Shown here: positions 10,224 to 19,612 of the stretch, piece by piece | Layout of the letters: every line of letters begins with the position of its first letter | Position numbering within the stretch: position 1 is the stretch's first letter | Assembly (NCBI RefSeq): GCF_001889045.1 | Contig: NZ_CP018155.1 | Span: forward strand, 2,234,001-2,298,000 | Length of the DNA stretch: 64,000 nucleotides | DNA from: Tenacibaculum todarodis | GTDB taxonomy: Bacteria > Bacteroidota > Bacteroidia > Flavobacteriales > Flavobacteriaceae | Reading direction: 5' to 3' | Position numbers and translations under genes: made by a program | The notes under the pieces: model-generated | What the model was told of the DNA's origin: nothing | Database searches by the model: none | Seen by the model: the letters and a program-made list of their open reading frames with translations, nothing else

Positions 10224-11417
10224 TTATATAATATTAAGCTCTTTCCCTACCTTCACAAAAGCCTTCACCGCCTTATCTATATGTTCTTTTGTGTGTGCAG
10301 CTGACAACTGAACACGTATTCTAGCTTTCTCTTTTGGTACAACCGGAAAGAAAAAACCAATAACATAAATTCCTTCTTCTAATAATTTATTTGCCATTTC
10401 TTGCGAAAGTTTGGCATCATATAACATAACAGGTACTATTGCAGCATCTGCTCCTACTAAATCGAAACCTGCTTTTTCCATTTCTGTACGGAAATAATTG
10501 GTATTCCATTCTAATTTATCACGTAAAGTAGTATCGTTAGAAATTATATCAAAAACTTTTAAAGCACCTCCAACTAAAGATGGTGCCAAAGAGTTTGAAA
10601 ATAAATAAGGACGAGAACGCTGACGTAAGATTTCTATTATTTCTTTTTTACCTGTTGTATAACCTCCCATTGCTCCGCCTAAAGCTTTCCCTAAAGTTCC
10701 TGTTACAATATCAACTCTGTCCATTACATTCTTTAACTCTACAGTTCCACGACCTGTTTTACCAATAAAACCTGTAGCGTGGCATTCATCAACCATAACC
10801 ATTGCATCGTATTTGTCTGCTAAATCGCAAATCTCATCTAACTTTGCAACAATTCCATCCATTGAGAAAACTCCATCAGTAACAATAATTTTAAATCTAT
10901 GGTTTTGTTTATTCGCTTCAATTAGCTGCTCTTCCAAAGAAGTCATGTCATTATTATTGTAACGATAACGCGCCGCTTTACACAAACGAACTCCGTCTAT
11001 AATAGAAGCATGATTTAAACTATCAGAAATAATGGCATCTTCTTTTGTAAGTAAAGGTTCAAAAACACCACCATTTGCATCAAAAGCTGCTGCATATAAT
11101 ATAGTGTCTTCAGTTGTATAAAAATCTGCAATTGTTTTTTCTAATTTCTTATGAATATCTTGTGTTCCACAAATAAAACGCACAGAAGACATTCCAAAGC
11201 CATGAGAATCCATTGTGTCTTTTGCGGCTTGAATAACTTCTGGGTTATTAGACAATCCTAAATAATTGTTTGCACAAAAGTTAATTACCTCTTCTCCTGT
11301 TGAAATTTTAATTACTGCATCTTGAGACGATGTAATAATTCTCTCCGACTTATATAACCCAGCATCTTTAATTTCCTGGATTTCGTTCTTTAAAGTATCT
11401 TTAATTTTACCGTACAT
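10224..11417 (-). CDS. kbl: Glycine C-acetyltransferase (2-amino-3-ketobutyrate CoA ligase)
   Basis: 397 residues, standard length. PLP enzyme of the alpha-oxoamine synthase family that cleaves 2-amino-3-ketobutyrate with CoA to glycine and acetyl-CoA in threonine degradation. PLP lysine at 244 in [13 protein letters not shown]; cofactor residues in [16 protein letters not shown] (about 209-224). The start [25 protein letters not shown] fits KBL better than BioF or serine palmitoyltransferase. No threonine dehydrogenase lies beside it. The -7 box TAACTTTG (minus, 11439-11446) sits between it and the helicase gene upstream. Confidence 0.93.
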   Translation of the reverse strand: MYGKIKDTLKNEIQEIKDAGLYKSERIITSSQDAVIKISTGEEVINFCANNYLGLSNNPEVIQAAKDTMDSHGFGMSSVRFICGTQDIHKKLEKTIADFYTTEDTILYAAAFDANGGVFEPLLTKEDAIISDSLNHASIIDGVRLCKAARYRYNNNDMTSLEEQLIEANKQNHRFKIIVTDGVFSMDGIVAKLDEICDLADKYDAMVMVDECHATGFIGKTGRGTVELKNVMDRVDIVTGTLGKALGGAMGGYTTGKKEIIEILRQRSRPYLFSNSLAPSLVGGALKVFDIISNDTTLRDKLEWNTNYFRTEMEKAGFDLVGADAAIVPVMLYDAKLSQEMANKLLEEGIYVIGFFFPVVPKEKARIRVQLSAAHTKEHIDKAVKAFVKVGKELNII

Positions 11418-11465
11418 TTTTTATCAATTTTTAAAAAACAAAGTTACAAAGTTTCCTTAATTTGA

Positions 11466-14400
11466 CTATACTTCAACAACATCAATTTCTTCATTAATAT
11501 ATATGAGTAGTTTTTTATCAACTTTAAAATTCATTGAATTTAAAACTTGTTCGTATTTTAATAACTGTTGATGATAACTTTTTGAAGGTTTTCCCGTTTT
11601 ATAATCTATAATAATGGCTTCATTTTGTTTATTGAAAACCAATCTGTCCGGAATTATCAATTGTCCGTCTATTGTAACTATTTCCCTTTCGTTAAAAACG
11701 GCAACTTCTTCTGAAAAATAGGCATTAAGTTCATCATGATTCACAATTTGATTAATACTCTTTTCAATTTCTGATGCTTTTTCCTGCGGAAGTTCTCCTT
11801 GGTTTTTATATTGATTCACTACTTTTTCAATATCTTCTTTTGTGATGATTTTCGATAGCATCTCATGAATTAAATTCCCAAAATCAATTGCCTTTCCCTG
11901 TTCTGTATCCCATAATTTAGAAGCACTTGCTAACATAGCAATATTGTGCTCTTGCCAAGGCGAAGAAATAAACGTTTCTTGTACTTCTGTAATTGAATCT
12001 TCTTTTTTAGGCTTACTTATTCTTTCAGGGTTTCCAAAGGAATATTCTAATTCATCATCATTCCAAAGTTGATTTTTCTTTAAATACTCAATAAAAATAT
12101 GTGAATACCTATTTGTTCTGTCTTTACCTTTTGCAGGAAGCTTCTTCTCTGTAATAATATGCAATTGCTCAACTGAACGTGTTAAAGCAACATACAATAA
12201 ATTGAAATTATCCAACTCTAATTCCTCTCTTTGTTGCTGATAAATTTCTGCTCCACGATCATTTATATATTGCAAATCATTTGTAAACGGAACCAATAGT
12301 TCTTTGAACCCTTCAAATGTAGGCGGTAATTCATTCAACCAAACCTTAGGATCAACTTGTCTGTAAATATCTAAATCGTACGGAAAAATAACTACTGAAA
12401 ATTCCAAACCTTTCGATTTATGAATAGTCATCACTTGAACCGCATTGGAATTTTCTGAAGCAACAATACTTAAACTCTTCTTTTTAACTTCCCAAAAATC
12501 TAAAAACTCTTGAGTATTAGTTCCTTTTCTTTGTTGCTCCAAAACAACATCTAAAAAGAATTGTACATACGCATCTGAAGAGTTTACCAAATTAAAACTT
12601 CTAATAATGGCTTCTACTTTTTCGTAAAACGGAATTTGCTGAAAAGCATTTAAATCGAACGAAACACCGTAGCTATTTAATTCCTGAAAAATTACAGCAA
12701 TCTCTTTCTTAGCAAATTGATGTAAAAATTCGTCTTTTGTAATTGAAACCGATAAATGATCATGCAAAAAATGTAACATTTCAAAACGGGTTTCCTCATC
12801 TTTTGGATGTTGAACTACTTGTAAAACTGTAATTAAAAAAGCAACTTTCTGGCTGTTTTCCAACAACAAACTATCTGGTGAAATAACATCAATTCCATTT
12901 TCAGATAAAAAACTTGCAACTTCAATTCCGTGTTTCTTTTTACGTGTTAAAACGCAAATTTCATTCAATTGAAAATCGTTTTTTAAAATATTGATTCGCT
13001 CTAAAACTTTTCTTTGGTATTTTAATTTCTCATCTTCTTTCTCATCAGCTTTCTCTAAAAATGAAAGTGAAACAAATCCGCCTTTTTTGGCATTTTCTAA
13101 TTGCTTATTTCCATCTATAAATAATCGATTATAACTTTCATTTTGCAAAAAACTTGCTGTATGTTGAAAGAATTTATTGTTAAAATTAATCACTTCAGAA
13201 TAACTACGATAATTGGTTTCTAACGTTTTTATTTCCTTCGGAAGTAAAAAAGGATTAACAGAGTTTTCTTCCTCCGAACCTAAATCTATAAATTGTTCAG
13301 CCTTACCACCTCGCCAACGATAAATGGCTTGTTTTCCATCACCAACCAACAATAAATTACTGTTTTCTTGGGCAAGCGCATTGTCTATCAACGGAATTAA
13401 ATTTTGCCATTGTAACACCGAAGTATCTTGCATTTCATCAATAAAATAATGCATAAAACGTTGCCCAATTCGCTCATAAATAAACGGTGCAGGTTGGTCT
13501 TTTATATTATCTGAAATAAGCTGATTAAACTCTGCATTTAATCGAAGGTTATTATCTTCTTTTATGGTTGTTAATTCGCTATTAATATTGTTTAAAACCG
13601 CTAACGGAATTATACTTTTTAAGGCTAATTTATTTAACAAATAAGCTTTAAATTTAGTCTCATAAAGCTCTTTAGATTGAAAATAAAATGCATGAAATTG
13701 CTCTTTTAAATCATCTAAAGTTTCTTTAGCTAAAGGAGAAGTTTTTCCGCCATATAAGTTTTTATCGTTTTCTATATTAGAATTTAAGCGTCCTTCAAAC
13801 TTAATATCTGTGGTTTTTAAGAAGCGTAAATTTTGATATTTTTTAAAATGATTAGGGTAATCTTGGTAGCTAAAATCGGTTGTTAATAATCCTTTATTTT
13901 CTATAAATTCTAGTACATTATCCCCAAAATCTTTAAACTCTTTTTCTATTTGAGTATTTAATTTTTGAAGTTTTATTTTTAAACTTGTAAAATCCTCTAA
14001 ACTTTTATCTGCTAATTCTCTAAAATGCAGATTATCGTCTTCATTTAACAAGATTCGAGCAAATTCATATAGTTCTTTAGAAACATCCCAAGATTTATCA
14101 TCGTCTGCTTTATCAAGCGAAAATTCAATTAAGGTTTCAGTAAGTTTTTTATCGGTTCCTATTTTAGAAATCAGTACATCAACGGCTTCATTTAACAAAG
14201 AAACCGCGTCCATTTCAACTTCAAAATTGAGCGACAAACCTAAATCGAACGCAAAACTTTTAATTATTTTATGCGTAAAACTATCAATAGTTGTAATTGA
14301 AAAAGCGGAGTAATTTTGTAAAATTGCATCTAAAACCTTCTTACTTCTTTCTGTAATTGTAGTGGCATCTAATGAAGTTTCTTCGAGAATTTTTGGATAT

Positions 14401-14621
14401 AAATCAGTTTTATTTCCTTCGGAAAATGCTTGTAAATTTTCCATTACACGTTCCTTCATTTCACCAGCAGCTTTGTTGGTAAACGTTATTGCCAACACTT
14501 TCTGAAATCGAAAAATATCTTCAGATTGTAATAAAATCTTTAAATATTCTTTTACTAATGTAAAGGTTTTTCCGCTTCCTGCGGATGCGTTATAAACTTG
14601 AAAAGTTGATGGTTGTTGCAA
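11466..14621 (-). CDS. UvrD-type helicase with C-terminal PD-(D/E)XK nuclease (AddA/RecB-like)
   Basis: About 1051 residues. Superfamily 1A helicase: Walker A NASAGSGKTFTL near the N-terminus, motif Ia LAITFTNKAAGEMKERV, motif II region HYFIDEMQDTSVLQW, motif III GDGKQAIYRWRGG, motif IV LETNYRS, motif V MTIHKSKGLEF, motif VI LLYVALTRS. The C-terminus has a RecB-type nuclease core (IIPDRLVF...AIIIDYKTGKPSKSYHQQLLKYE). Role: double-strand-break end resection before RecA loading. An AddB-like partner is expected but absent here. The start is uncertain: TTG at 14660 or TTG at 14621. The latter gives MQQPSTFQVYNASAGSGKT, and a near -7 box at 14638-14644 supports it. Confidence 0.87.
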   Translation of the reverse strand: MQQPSTFQVYNASAGSGKTFTLVKEYLKILLQSEDIFRFQKVLAITFTNKAAGEMKERVMENLQAFSEGNKTDLYPKILEETSLDATTITERSKKVLDAILQNYSAFSITTIDSFTHKIIKSFAFDLGLSLNFEVEMDAVSLLNEAVDVLISKIGTDKKLTETLIEFSLDKADDDKSWDVSKELYEFARILLNEDDNLHFRELADKSLEDFTSLKIKLQKLNTQIEKEFKDFGDNVLEFIENKGLLTTDFSYQDYPNHFKKYQNLRFLKTTDIKFEGRLNSNIENDKNLYGGKTSPLAKETLDDLKEQFHAFYFQSKELYETKFKAYLLNKLALKSIIPLAVLNNINSELTTIKEDNNLRLNAEFNQLISDNIKDQPAPFIYERIGQRFMHYFIDEMQDTSVLQWQNLIPLIDNALAQENSNLLLVGDGKQAIYRWRGGKAEQFIDLGSEEENSVNPFLLPKEIKTLETNYRSYSEVINFNNKFFQHTASFLQNESYNRLFIDGNKQLENAKKGGFVSLSFLEKADEKEDEKLKYQRKVLERINILKNDFQLNEICVLTRKKKHGIEVASFLSENGIDVISPDSLLLENSQKVAFLITVLQVVQHPKDEETRFEMLHFLHDHLSVSITKDEFLHQFAKKEIAVIFQELNSYGVSFDLNAFQQIPFYEKVEAIIRSFNLVNSSDAYVQFFLDVVLEQQRKGTNTQEFLDFWEVKKKSLSIVASENSNAVQVMTIHKSKGLEFSVVIFPYDLDIYRQVDPKVWLNELPPTFEGFKELLVPFTNDLQYINDRGAEIYQQQREELELDNFNLLYVALTRSVEQLHIITEKKLPAKGKDRTNRYSHIFIEYLKKNQLWNDDELEYSFGNPERISKPKKEDSITEVQETFISSPWQEHNIAMLASASKLWDTEQGKAIDFGNLIHEMLSKIITKEDIEKVVNQYKNQGELPQEKASEIEKSINQIVNHDELNAYFSEEVAVFNEREIVTIDGQLIIPDRLVFNKQNEAIIIDYKTGKPSKSYHQQLLKYEQVLNSMNFKVDKKLLIYINEEIDVVEV

Positions 14622-14746
14622 TTGATTTATTTTAGTGCAAAATAGACTTTTTAGAATCAAGAGACAAGAATCAAGAAAAAGAAAAGCAGAACTTCAACTA
14701 ATGAAATTCTTCTTTTAAAATATTTATATGAACACATTGTGTTCTT

Positions 14747-15583
14747 CTAACCTAAACCTACATCTAAAGACATCATTACTATAAATCCGCCAATAAAACC
14801 AAGCGTGGCAATATCTGTGTATTTATCTCTTTGTGTTTCAGGAATTACTTCTTCAACAACCACAAAAATCATTGCTCCTGCTGCAAAAGCTAATGCATAC
14901 GGTAAAATTGGTGTGAAAAATGAAACTGCTAAAGCTCCCAGGACCGCAGCTACAGGTTCTACAATTGCTGATAGTTGTCCATACCAAAAACTTTTAAACC
15001 TACTAACTCCTTGTCTTCTTAAAGGCATTGCAACGGCAAAACCTTCTGGAAAATTCTGAATTCCAATACCAATTGCCAACGAAATTGCAGCGATAATCAT
15101 TTCAGTTTGCTCCACACCAACCAACGTTGATGCTGCTCCAAAAAGTACCCCAACCGCTAAACCTTCTGGAATATTATGCAACGTAATTGCCAACACTAAT
15201 AAGGTAGTTTTGTGCCACTCCGTTTTTACACCTTCTGCCTCTTCTTCCTTAAAATTAATGTGTAAATGCGGTAGAATTTTATCCATTCCAAAAAGCGCTA
15301 AAGCTCCTAAACCGAACCCAATTGCCGAAGGTATAACCTTCATAAAACCTTCTCCTGGACTGTTTTCTATTGCTGGAGCCAATAAACTCCAAAAACTTGC
15401 AGCAACCATTACTCCTCCAGTAAAACCTAACATTCCGTCCAAGACAGCTCTGTTCATTTTCTTAAAAAAGAAAACTAAACTTGCACCTAAAGCGGTTAAT
15501 CCCCAAGTAAAAAGGGAAGCATATAATGCTGCCCAAATGGGATTTTCTTTCGCAAAATCTACTAATTGATCAAATGTACTCAT
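14747..15583 (-). CDS. ZIP-family metal transporter
   Basis: 278 residues with about eight membrane segments. Inner-membrane importer of divalent metals (zinc, iron or manganese). The metal path motifs are HNIPEGLAVG (136-145) in one helix and QNFPEGFAVAM (176-186) in the next; the cytoplasmic loop has LPHLHINFKEEE (about 104-114). It overlaps the upstream DtxR/MntR-type regulator by 4 bases (ATGA), so the pair is one coupled operon. This argues for regulator-controlled uptake of the metal sensed by that regulator. The family name zupT would fit, but specificity is not proven. Confidence 0.9.
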   Translation of the reverse strand: MSTFDQLVDFAKENPIWAALYASLFTWGLTALGASLVFFFKKMNRAVLDGMLGFTGGVMVAASFWSLLAPAIENSPGEGFMKVIPSAIGFGLGALALFGMDKILPHLHINFKEEEAEGVKTEWHKTTLLVLAITLHNIPEGLAVGVLFGAASTLVGVEQTEMIIAAISLAIGIGIQNFPEGFAVAMPLRRQGVSRFKSFWYGQLSAIVEPVAAVLGALAVSFFTPILPYALAFAAGAMIFVVVEEVIPETQRDKYTDIATLGFIGGFIVMMSLDVGLG

Positions 15584-16236
15584 TGTTTTTTAATATATAA
15601 ATTGTTTGCTATTTTGTTTGAAATAGATAATTTCTTATCATTTATTTTTATTGATAAAGAGTCATCAAAAGGCTCTTTTTCTATAATTGTTATTTGTTGC
15701 CCCAAAGCGATGCCTTGTTTGTCTAAAAAACGTAAAAATTCAGAAGATGAATCGTTTACACCAACTAAAATTCCGATTTCATCTTTAGTTAAAACTGACA
15801 ATAAACTTTTTTCAATAGTTTGTAAATTACCTTCTTTGTCTGGAATTGGATCTCCATGTGGATCATGTGTCGGAAAATCTAACAAAGCATCTAATTCATC
15901 AATTAATTTTTGCGATTTAATATGCTCTAATTGCTCTGCAACATCATGTACTTCATCCCAAGAAAAATTTAGTTTTTCAACTAAAAAAACTTCCCATAAT
16001 CGATGTTTTCTAACAATATTAGCAGCCGTTTTCTTTCCAAAATCCGTTAAGGTAACTCCTTGGTATTTCTTATAAATGACCACTTCTTTATCAGATAATT
16101 TTTTAATCATATCAGTTACCGAAGACGCTTTGGTATCCAGTTTTTTAGCAATTGCATTTGTACTAATTCCTTTTTCTGAAATTGCAGCTAAATGATAAAT
16201 TGCCTTTATATAATTTTCTTCCGATTGTGTAAACAT
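15580..16236 (-). CDS. DtxR/MntR-family metal-dependent transcriptional repressor
   Basis: 218 residues. N-terminal winged helix-turn-helix (1-62: SEENYIKAIYHLAAISEKGISTNAIAKKL, SVTDMIKKLSDKEVV), metal-binding dimerisation domain (about 65-140: RKHRLWEVFLVEKLNFSWDEVHDVAEQLEHI, FPTHDPHGDPIPD), and a C-terminal FeoA/SH3-like domain (about 150-218). It senses Mn(II) or Fe(II) and represses transport genes. Co-transcribed with the ZIP transporter and divergent from a TonB-dependent receptor; a perfect palindrome lies in the shared 90-base promoter region. Its own -7 box is TATATTTG (minus, 16242-16249). Confidence 0.93.
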   Translation of the reverse strand: MFTQSEENYIKAIYHLAAISEKGISTNAIAKKLDTKASSVTDMIKKLSDKEVVIYKKYQGVTLTDFGKKTAANIVRKHRLWEVFLVEKLNFSWDEVHDVAEQLEHIKSQKLIDELDALLDFPTHDPHGDPIPDKEGNLQTIEKSLLSVLTKDEIGILVGVNDSSSEFLRFLDKQGIALGQQITIIEKEPFDDSLSIKINDKKLSISNKIANNLYIKKQ

Positions 16237-16273
16237 TACTGCAAATATATAACTTTTTGATTTATAAAAACAT

Positions 16274-16295
16274 ATTTTTAGATAAGTCTAAAAAT
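16274..16295. promoter_or_regulatory. Palindromic operator between the DtxR-type regulator and the TonB receptor
   Basis: Perfect inverted repeat with 9-base arms ATTTTTAGA and TCTAAAAAT around a 4-base spacer (TAAG). It lies where the -33 element of the rightward promoter should be (-7 box TACATTTG at 16301-16308) and just upstream of the leftward -7 box (16242-16249). A repressor bound here could block both directions. Assignment to the adjacent DtxR/MntR protein is inference; size and symmetry fit that family. Confidence 0.7.
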
Positions 16296-16325
16296 TATTT
16301 TACATTTGCAAAAATAAAATTTAAA

Positions 16326-18641
16326 ATGAATAAGTTTTTTACGGTATTCTTACTATTCTCTGCTTTTGTAAATGCACAAACAATTAAAGGAAAAATAACA
16401 ACTACAAATAGTAGCGATTTACCTTTTGCAAACATTGTTATTAAAGGTTCAATAAACGGAACTACAGCCGACGAAAACGGATTGTACGAAATAAAAACCA
16501 AAAAAAATAAAGTTGTTTTAATAGTTTCTTCTGTTGGGTTTTTATCTCAAAGAAAAACGATAACTGTAAACGCTAACGAAGTAAAAACTGTAAACTTTAC
16601 ATTAAAAGAAACTGCTGAAATATTAGATCAAATTACGGTAACCGGAACAAGAACTGACAAAAGAAGGACAAAATCTCCTGTAATTGTAAACATCATAAAC
16701 TCACAAACATTAGCTGATGTACAAGCTTGTAATTTATCTGAAGGCTTAAAATTTCAAACAGGTTTACGTGTAGAAACTGATTGTCAAACGTGTAATTATA
16801 CGCAGTTAAGAATGAATGGTTTAGCTGGTGGATATTCTCAAATTTTAATAAACGGAAGACCTATTTTTAGTCCGTTAACTGGTTTATACGGTTTAGAACA
16901 AATTCCTGCAAATATGATTGATAGGATTGAGGTTGTTCGCGGAGGCGGTTCTGCTTTATACGGCTCAAGTGCAATTGGAGGAACTGTAAATGTGATTACT
17001 AAAATCCCGAAACGAAACGATTTTAGCGTTGGTTACACGTATCAAAATATTAAAGGAAGTTCAGATCATATTTTTGCTGGAAACGCAACTGTTGTTAATG
17101 AAGATAGAAATGCAGGAGTTTCATTTTTTGTAAATAACAGACACCGAAATTTATACGATGCAAACGGCGATAATTTTTCTGAATTACCTGAATTAAAGAA
17201 TACTTCTTTTGGTACAAACTTATTTTTTCTTCCAACAGAAAATCAAAAAATAGAAGTTAATTTTAGTAAAATGAATGAATACCGTTATGGTGGCGAAATG
17301 GTTGAAGGTGCTCCGCATTTTGCTTTTCAATCTGAAGAAAGAACGCACGATGTGTATGTTGGTAATATTGATTATCAAATTAATTTTAATGACCAAAAAA
17401 GCTCATTAATCACATATTTAGCAACACAATATACCGGAAGAGAACATTATACTGGTATTCGTCCGGAGCAAGGAACTGCTGAAGATTTAGACCATTTAGC
17501 TAATCCGCCATATGGAACTTCAGAAACTACAACGTTTCAAGGTGGACTTCAATTAAACCATAAATTAGACGAATTTTTAGGCGGAAATAACGTATTAACT
17601 TTTGGAGGTGAATTTGTACAAGATGATGTTTTTGATGTGATTGAAGCCTATCAATATAAAGTAGATCAATTAACGCAAAACATTGGAATCTTCTTTCAAA
17701 GCGATTGGGAAATAAACGAAAAATGGAATTTATTGGCTGGAGCACGTTTTGATAATCATACGTTAAACAATAGAGCTATTAACAAAGAAGTAGTTAATAA
17801 TGTGGTTAGTCCGCGAGTTTCATTATTGTATAAACCATTTGAAAAAACACAACTTAGAGCAACTTGGGGAACTGGTTTTAGAGCTCCACAAGCTTTTGAC
17901 ACCGATTTACATATTGCTTTTGCAGGTGGCGGAATTTCAAGAGTTCAGTTAGCAGAAGACTTAAAAAAAGAACGTTCTAATAGTTATAGTGTATCTTTTA
18001 ATTATGACAAACCAACCGAACATTATATCTACGGATTTACTGTGGAAAGTTTTTACACAAAACTAGACGATGCTTTTATTTTAGAAAATATTGGTACCGA
18101 TTCTTTTGGTGAATTGTTCGAAAAAAGAAATGGAGATGGAGCAACCGTTAAAGGAATTGCTTTAGAAGCTCGTTTAAATTACGATGGAATTTTCCAATTA
18201 GAAAGTGGTTTTACATTTCAATCAAGTAAAAACGCTTCACCTGTTCAATATTCAGATGCTTTAAATCCGAAACAAGAGTTTTTAAGAACTCCTAATAATT
18301 ATGGTTTTGCAACACTAACGTATTCGCCAAATCAGAAATTTAAAACAGCTTTAAACTTGGTTTATACAGGAGAAATGGAAGTTTTACACGTAGCTTCTCC
18401 ACAAAATTTAATTGCTGATGAATATTTTACTTCTCCAAGTTTTACGGAAATTGGAATTAAATCGAGTTATAATTTTAATCTTTCTAAGTTACAAACCAAT
18501 TTAGAGTTTTCAGCTGGTGTAAAAAATCTGTTTGATAGTTACCAATCTAAATTTGATATTGGAAAAGAACGTGATAGTAATTTTATTTACGGACCAGCAA
18601 CACCAAGAACTATTTTCTTCGGAATAAAATTTGGGAGTTAA
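16326..18641 (+). CDS. TonB-dependent outer-membrane receptor, probably metal- or metallophore-specific
   Basis: 771 residues from the ATG at 16326, which starts a clean signal peptide (FFTVFLLFSAFVNA-Q); the open frame from 16257 would add 23 residues and run through the promoter. Order: signal peptide, CarboxypepD_reg-like beta-sandwich (about 20-97), plug domain (about 100-220: LINGRPIFSPLTGLYGLEQIPANMIDRIEVVRGGGSALYGSSAIGGTVNVIT), then a 22-strand barrel ending in IFFGIKFGS. The plug holds a CxxC (about 153-156, TDCQTCNYTQLRMNG) and one further cysteine. Its promoter shares an operator with the DtxR/MntR-ZIP operon, so metal-regulated uptake is the likely role. The substrate is not readable. 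Confidence 0.9.
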   Translation: MNKFFTVFLLFSAFVNAQTIKGKITTTNSSDLPFANIVIKGSINGTTADENGLYEIKTKKNKVVLIVSSVGFLSQRKTITVNANEVKTVNFTLKETAEILDQITVTGTRTDKRRTKSPVIVNIINSQTLADVQACNLSEGLKFQTGLRVETDCQTCNYTQLRMNGLAGGYSQILINGRPIFSPLTGLYGLEQIPANMIDRIEVVRGGGSALYGSSAIGGTVNVITKIPKRNDFSVGYTYQNIKGSSDHIFAGNATVVNEDRNAGVSFFVNNRHRNLYDANGDNFSELPELKNTSFGTNLFFLPTENQKIEVNFSKMNEYRYGGEMVEGAPHFAFQSEERTHDVYVGNIDYQINFNDQKSSLITYLATQYTGREHYTGIRPEQGTAEDLDHLANPPYGTSETTTFQGGLQLNHKLDEFLGGNNVLTFGGEFVQDDVFDVIEAYQYKVDQLTQNIGIFFQSDWEINEKWNLLAGARFDNHTLNNRAINKEVVNNVVSPRVSLLYKPFEKTQLRATWGTGFRAPQAFDTDLHIAFAGGGISRVQLAEDLKKERSNSYSVSFNYDKPTEHYIYGFTVESFYTKLDDAFILENIGTDSFGELFEKRNGDGATVKGIALEARLNYDGIFQLESGFTFQSSKNASPVQYSDALNPKQEFLRTPNNYGFATLTYSPNQKFKTALNLVYTGEMEVLHVASPQNLIADEYFTSPSFTEIGIKSSYNFNLSKLQTNLEFSAGVKNLFDSYQSKFDIGKERDSNFIYGPATPRTIFFGIKFGS

Positions 18642-18650
18642 TAAAGTATA

Positions 18651-19547
18651 TTATTTTTTCATATTAAAGTAAGTAGAGAGTTCTTTTGGACCTTCTAAAT
18701 TAGTCCTTATAATATGCATTTTTCCTTCTTTATCACTTTCTAAATGCCATTTTATTAGCGTAATTTGATTGTTTTCAATCTCTAAACCAGTAATACATCG
18801 TGGATGCACACAACTACCATCATTGAAGTGAGGTAACTCGTCAAAATTTGGAAACCTTGGTCTGTGTGTATGACCAGTAATTACCATTTGATTATTATTT
18901 CTTTGAATCCATTTTTCAATTTTACGCTCAACTTTAATTAACTCTTTAAAGTTTTGTGCTGGACTTGTTGGATCTTTTATCCCAATTAATTGCAATGGTC
19001 TCCAAAGAAAACGCACTAAAAATCTACTTAATTTCCAAAAAACGTAATTAAACCAATCTGCCTGATGACCGTGCATTAAAAATATAGATTCTTCTTCTGT
19101 GTTTTTTAAAATAATTGCTTCAGAAAAAGAAACATTTACCATAAGCTCTTTCTTTTTTTGCTCAGAAAAACTATAATAAGAAGCTAAGTTTTTTTCTACG
19201 TTCTTTGGGTTTTTATAATCCATATCATGATTTCCCCAAATAAAATGAAGCTGATTTTTAGAGTGAAACTTCTTTAAAACACCAAAAACATCTTTGTTAG
19301 CTTCAAAGATATCTTTAAAATTATTTTCCCAAAGTTCGTCTCCATCACCTAATTCAATATAGGTAAAATCCTTTTTTAAATATTGCTCAAGAGCAAATAC
19401 AAAAACTTCTCTATTGTGTTTAAAATCGTCTGCAAAACTATTGTTACCTCTATGACAATCGCTAAACAACACGTATTTAGACTCCTTATTTAAAGGAAGG
19501 GTTTTTGCTTTTTTAAATGCGCTGGTTATTCTACTATTAGAAGACAT
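18651..19547 (-). CDS. Calcineurin-like metallophosphoesterase
   Basis: About 298 residues from the ATG at 19547. An in-frame ATG at 19562 would place the start against the upstream terminator and is less likely. All metal-site motifs are present in order: SDCHRGN, GDGDELWEN, GNHD, HGHQAD and GHTHRP. The central basic/aromatic segment (FNYVFWKLSRFLVRFLWRP) could be membrane-associated, as in LpxH-like enzymes, but the family here is the uncharacterised large phosphoesterase common in Bacteroidetes. Substrate unknown; cytoplasmic, no signal peptide. Confidence 0.87.
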   Translation of the reverse strand: MSSNSRITSAFKKAKTLPLNKESKYVLFSDCHRGNNSFADDFKHNREVFVFALEQYLKKDFTYIELGDGDELWENNFKDIFEANKDVFGVLKKFHSKNQLHFIWGNHDMDYKNPKNVEKNLASYYSFSEQKKKELMVNVSFSEAIILKNTEEESIFLMHGHQADWFNYVFWKLSRFLVRFLWRPLQLIGIKDPTSPAQNFKELIKVERKIEKWIQRNNNQMVITGHTHRPRFPNFDELPHFNDGSCVHPRCITGLEIENNQITLIKWHLESDKEGKMHIIRTNLEGPKELSTYFNMKK

Positions 19548-19564
19548 AACCCAAAGATGCATAA

Positions 19565-19595
19565 AAAAAGCGAGGTTATAAAACCTCGCTTTTTA
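19565..19595. terminator. Terminator downstream of the Met-rich outer-membrane protein gene
   Basis: Stem AAAGCGAGGTT/AACCTCGCTTT flanked by A- and T-runs, between two minus-strand genes. Confidence 0.88.
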
Positions 19596-19612
19596 AAAAT
19601 TTCTATAAAAGA

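Noticed and set aside
11466..14660. Start of the helicase gene at the TTG at 14660
   Set aside because: The TTG at 14621 lies after a near -7 box and gives a family-like N-terminus; 14660 is kept only as an alternative.
15210..16075. Plus-strand open frames opposite the ZIP transporter and DtxR genes
   Set aside because: Composition is not protein-like and they lie wholly antisense to two well-recognised genes.
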